Source: Stigmatella erecta (GTDB lineage Bacteria > Myxococcota > Myxococcia > Myxococcales > Myxococcaceae). Taken from it: a DNA stretch of 64,000 nucleotides. The notes beneath the pieces are model-generated. The model saw only the letters and a list, made by a program, of their open reading frames with translations. It did not search any database and had not been told where the DNA came from. Shown here in pieces: positions 63,711-64,000 of the stretch. Where the stretch lies: the NCBI RefSeq assembly GCF_900111745.1, contig NZ_FOIJ01000010.1:1-64000 (forward strand), given 5' to 3'. Numbering within the stretch: the stretch's first letter is position 1; each line of letters starts with the position of its first letter. A program made the position numbers and the translations under genes.

Positions 63711-64000
63711 ATGACTGGTTTCAAAGGTGCGGTGGCAGGGGTGGTCTCCTGCATGGCGATGCTGTCCTCGCTGGAGGCATCGGCGCTGCCGCTGACGGGC
63801 GTGTACCGGGGCGAGGTCTACTCGCAGCCCAACCTCATCAACGCCTACTCCGAGTGGCTCGGCCACAACGTCACGATGGGCCAGGGCCACCAGGCCAAGG
63901 ACAGCTGGGCCAACATCGAGAACCCCACCTGGCAGCTCCAGTCCTGGGGCAACTGGGTCCGCGCCCAGCCCGGCCGCCGGCTCAACTACTCCGTCTCCAT
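63711..64000 (+). CDS. Secreted GH26-like glycoside hydrolase, 3' end outside window
   Basis: Open from ATG 63711 (GAGG upstream) to the window end, 96 codons seen. The N-terminus (MTGFKGAVAGVVSCMAMLSSLEASA) is a signal peptide. The mature start (LTGVYRGEVYSQPNLINAYSEWLGHNV, then SWANIENPTWQLQSWGNWV) resembles the beginning of GH26-like mannanase/endoglycosidase domains, where GVY and the first strand precede a helix. No catalytic residues are in the visible part, so the family is a moderate inference. Confidence 0.55.
   Translation, partial: MTGFKGAVAGVVSCMAMLSSLEASALPLTGVYRGEVYSQPNLINAYSEWLGHNVTMGQGHQAKDSWANIENPTWQLQSWGNWVRAQPGRRLNYSVS

Overview
High-GC DNA (about 70% in most genes) from a myxobacterium, most likely of the Cystobacterineae (Stigmatella, Cystobacter, Archangium or Myxococcus type). 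The lineage is suggested by a retron of the Mx162/Sa163 type with its msr-msd RNA gene, a SitA-type polymorphic toxin lipoprotein, a DUF2378 paralogue, a MYXO-CTERM-like tail, a PilZ protein with a long coiled coil, and many secreted repeat or propeller lipoproteins. There are no rRNA, tRNA or CRISPR features.

Layout. 1-0.6 kb: the 3' end of a frameshifted IS701-type transposase that has cut off an AAA ATPase gene just after its Walker A motif. 0.6-16.9 kb: ordinary housekeeping and exported genes: MBL hydrolase, cupin, PilZ, RtcB RNA ligase, TPR protein, zinc alcohol dehydrogenase, glycerophosphodiesterase lipoprotein, sorbosone-dehydrogenase-like propeller, a TolB-propeller/amidohydrolase fusion, a propeller lipoprotein and an M28 peptidase. 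17-19 kb: a two-gene AbiEi_2/nucleotidyltransferase pair (type IV toxin-antitoxin architecture) behind nested palindromes. 19-24.4 kb: lipoproteins, a DUF4091 protein, GNAT, DUF3592 and DUF2378. 24.5-29.2 kb: a four-gene cluster matching the URC route of uracil breakdown (semialdehyde dehydrogenase, URC1, URC4, uracil phosphoribosyltransferase). 29.3-40.6 kb: a lipase-fold protein lacking its nucleophile, RCC1 and ELWxxDGT repeat proteins, a PD-(D/E)XK nuclease, GH43, CapA and a CLC-F-like antiporter.

40.6-50.8 kb: four units on the minus strand in the order giant WD40-HEAT protein, SWIM-WGR protein (4-nt overlap), retron msr-msd RNA (about 70 nt further on), retron reverse transcriptase. Whether the first two belong to the retron is the most interesting open question here. 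51-53 kb: a chimeric RsbW/STAS ORF and a foreign-looking, lower-GC repeat protein. 53.4-64 kb: a scarred accessory region with a SitA/SitI pair, an atypical MIO ammonia-lyase/aminomutase, a methyltransferase, a PAS-PAS-GAF histidine kinase, an HD hydrolase, a small secreted protein, an IS5 scrap, a broken immunity-like gene, a partial second copy of the methyltransferase, and the start of a GH26-like gene that runs off the window. Two pairs of direct repeats in this region indicate segmental duplication.

Identifications come from reading motifs and remembered family patterns; no database search was run.
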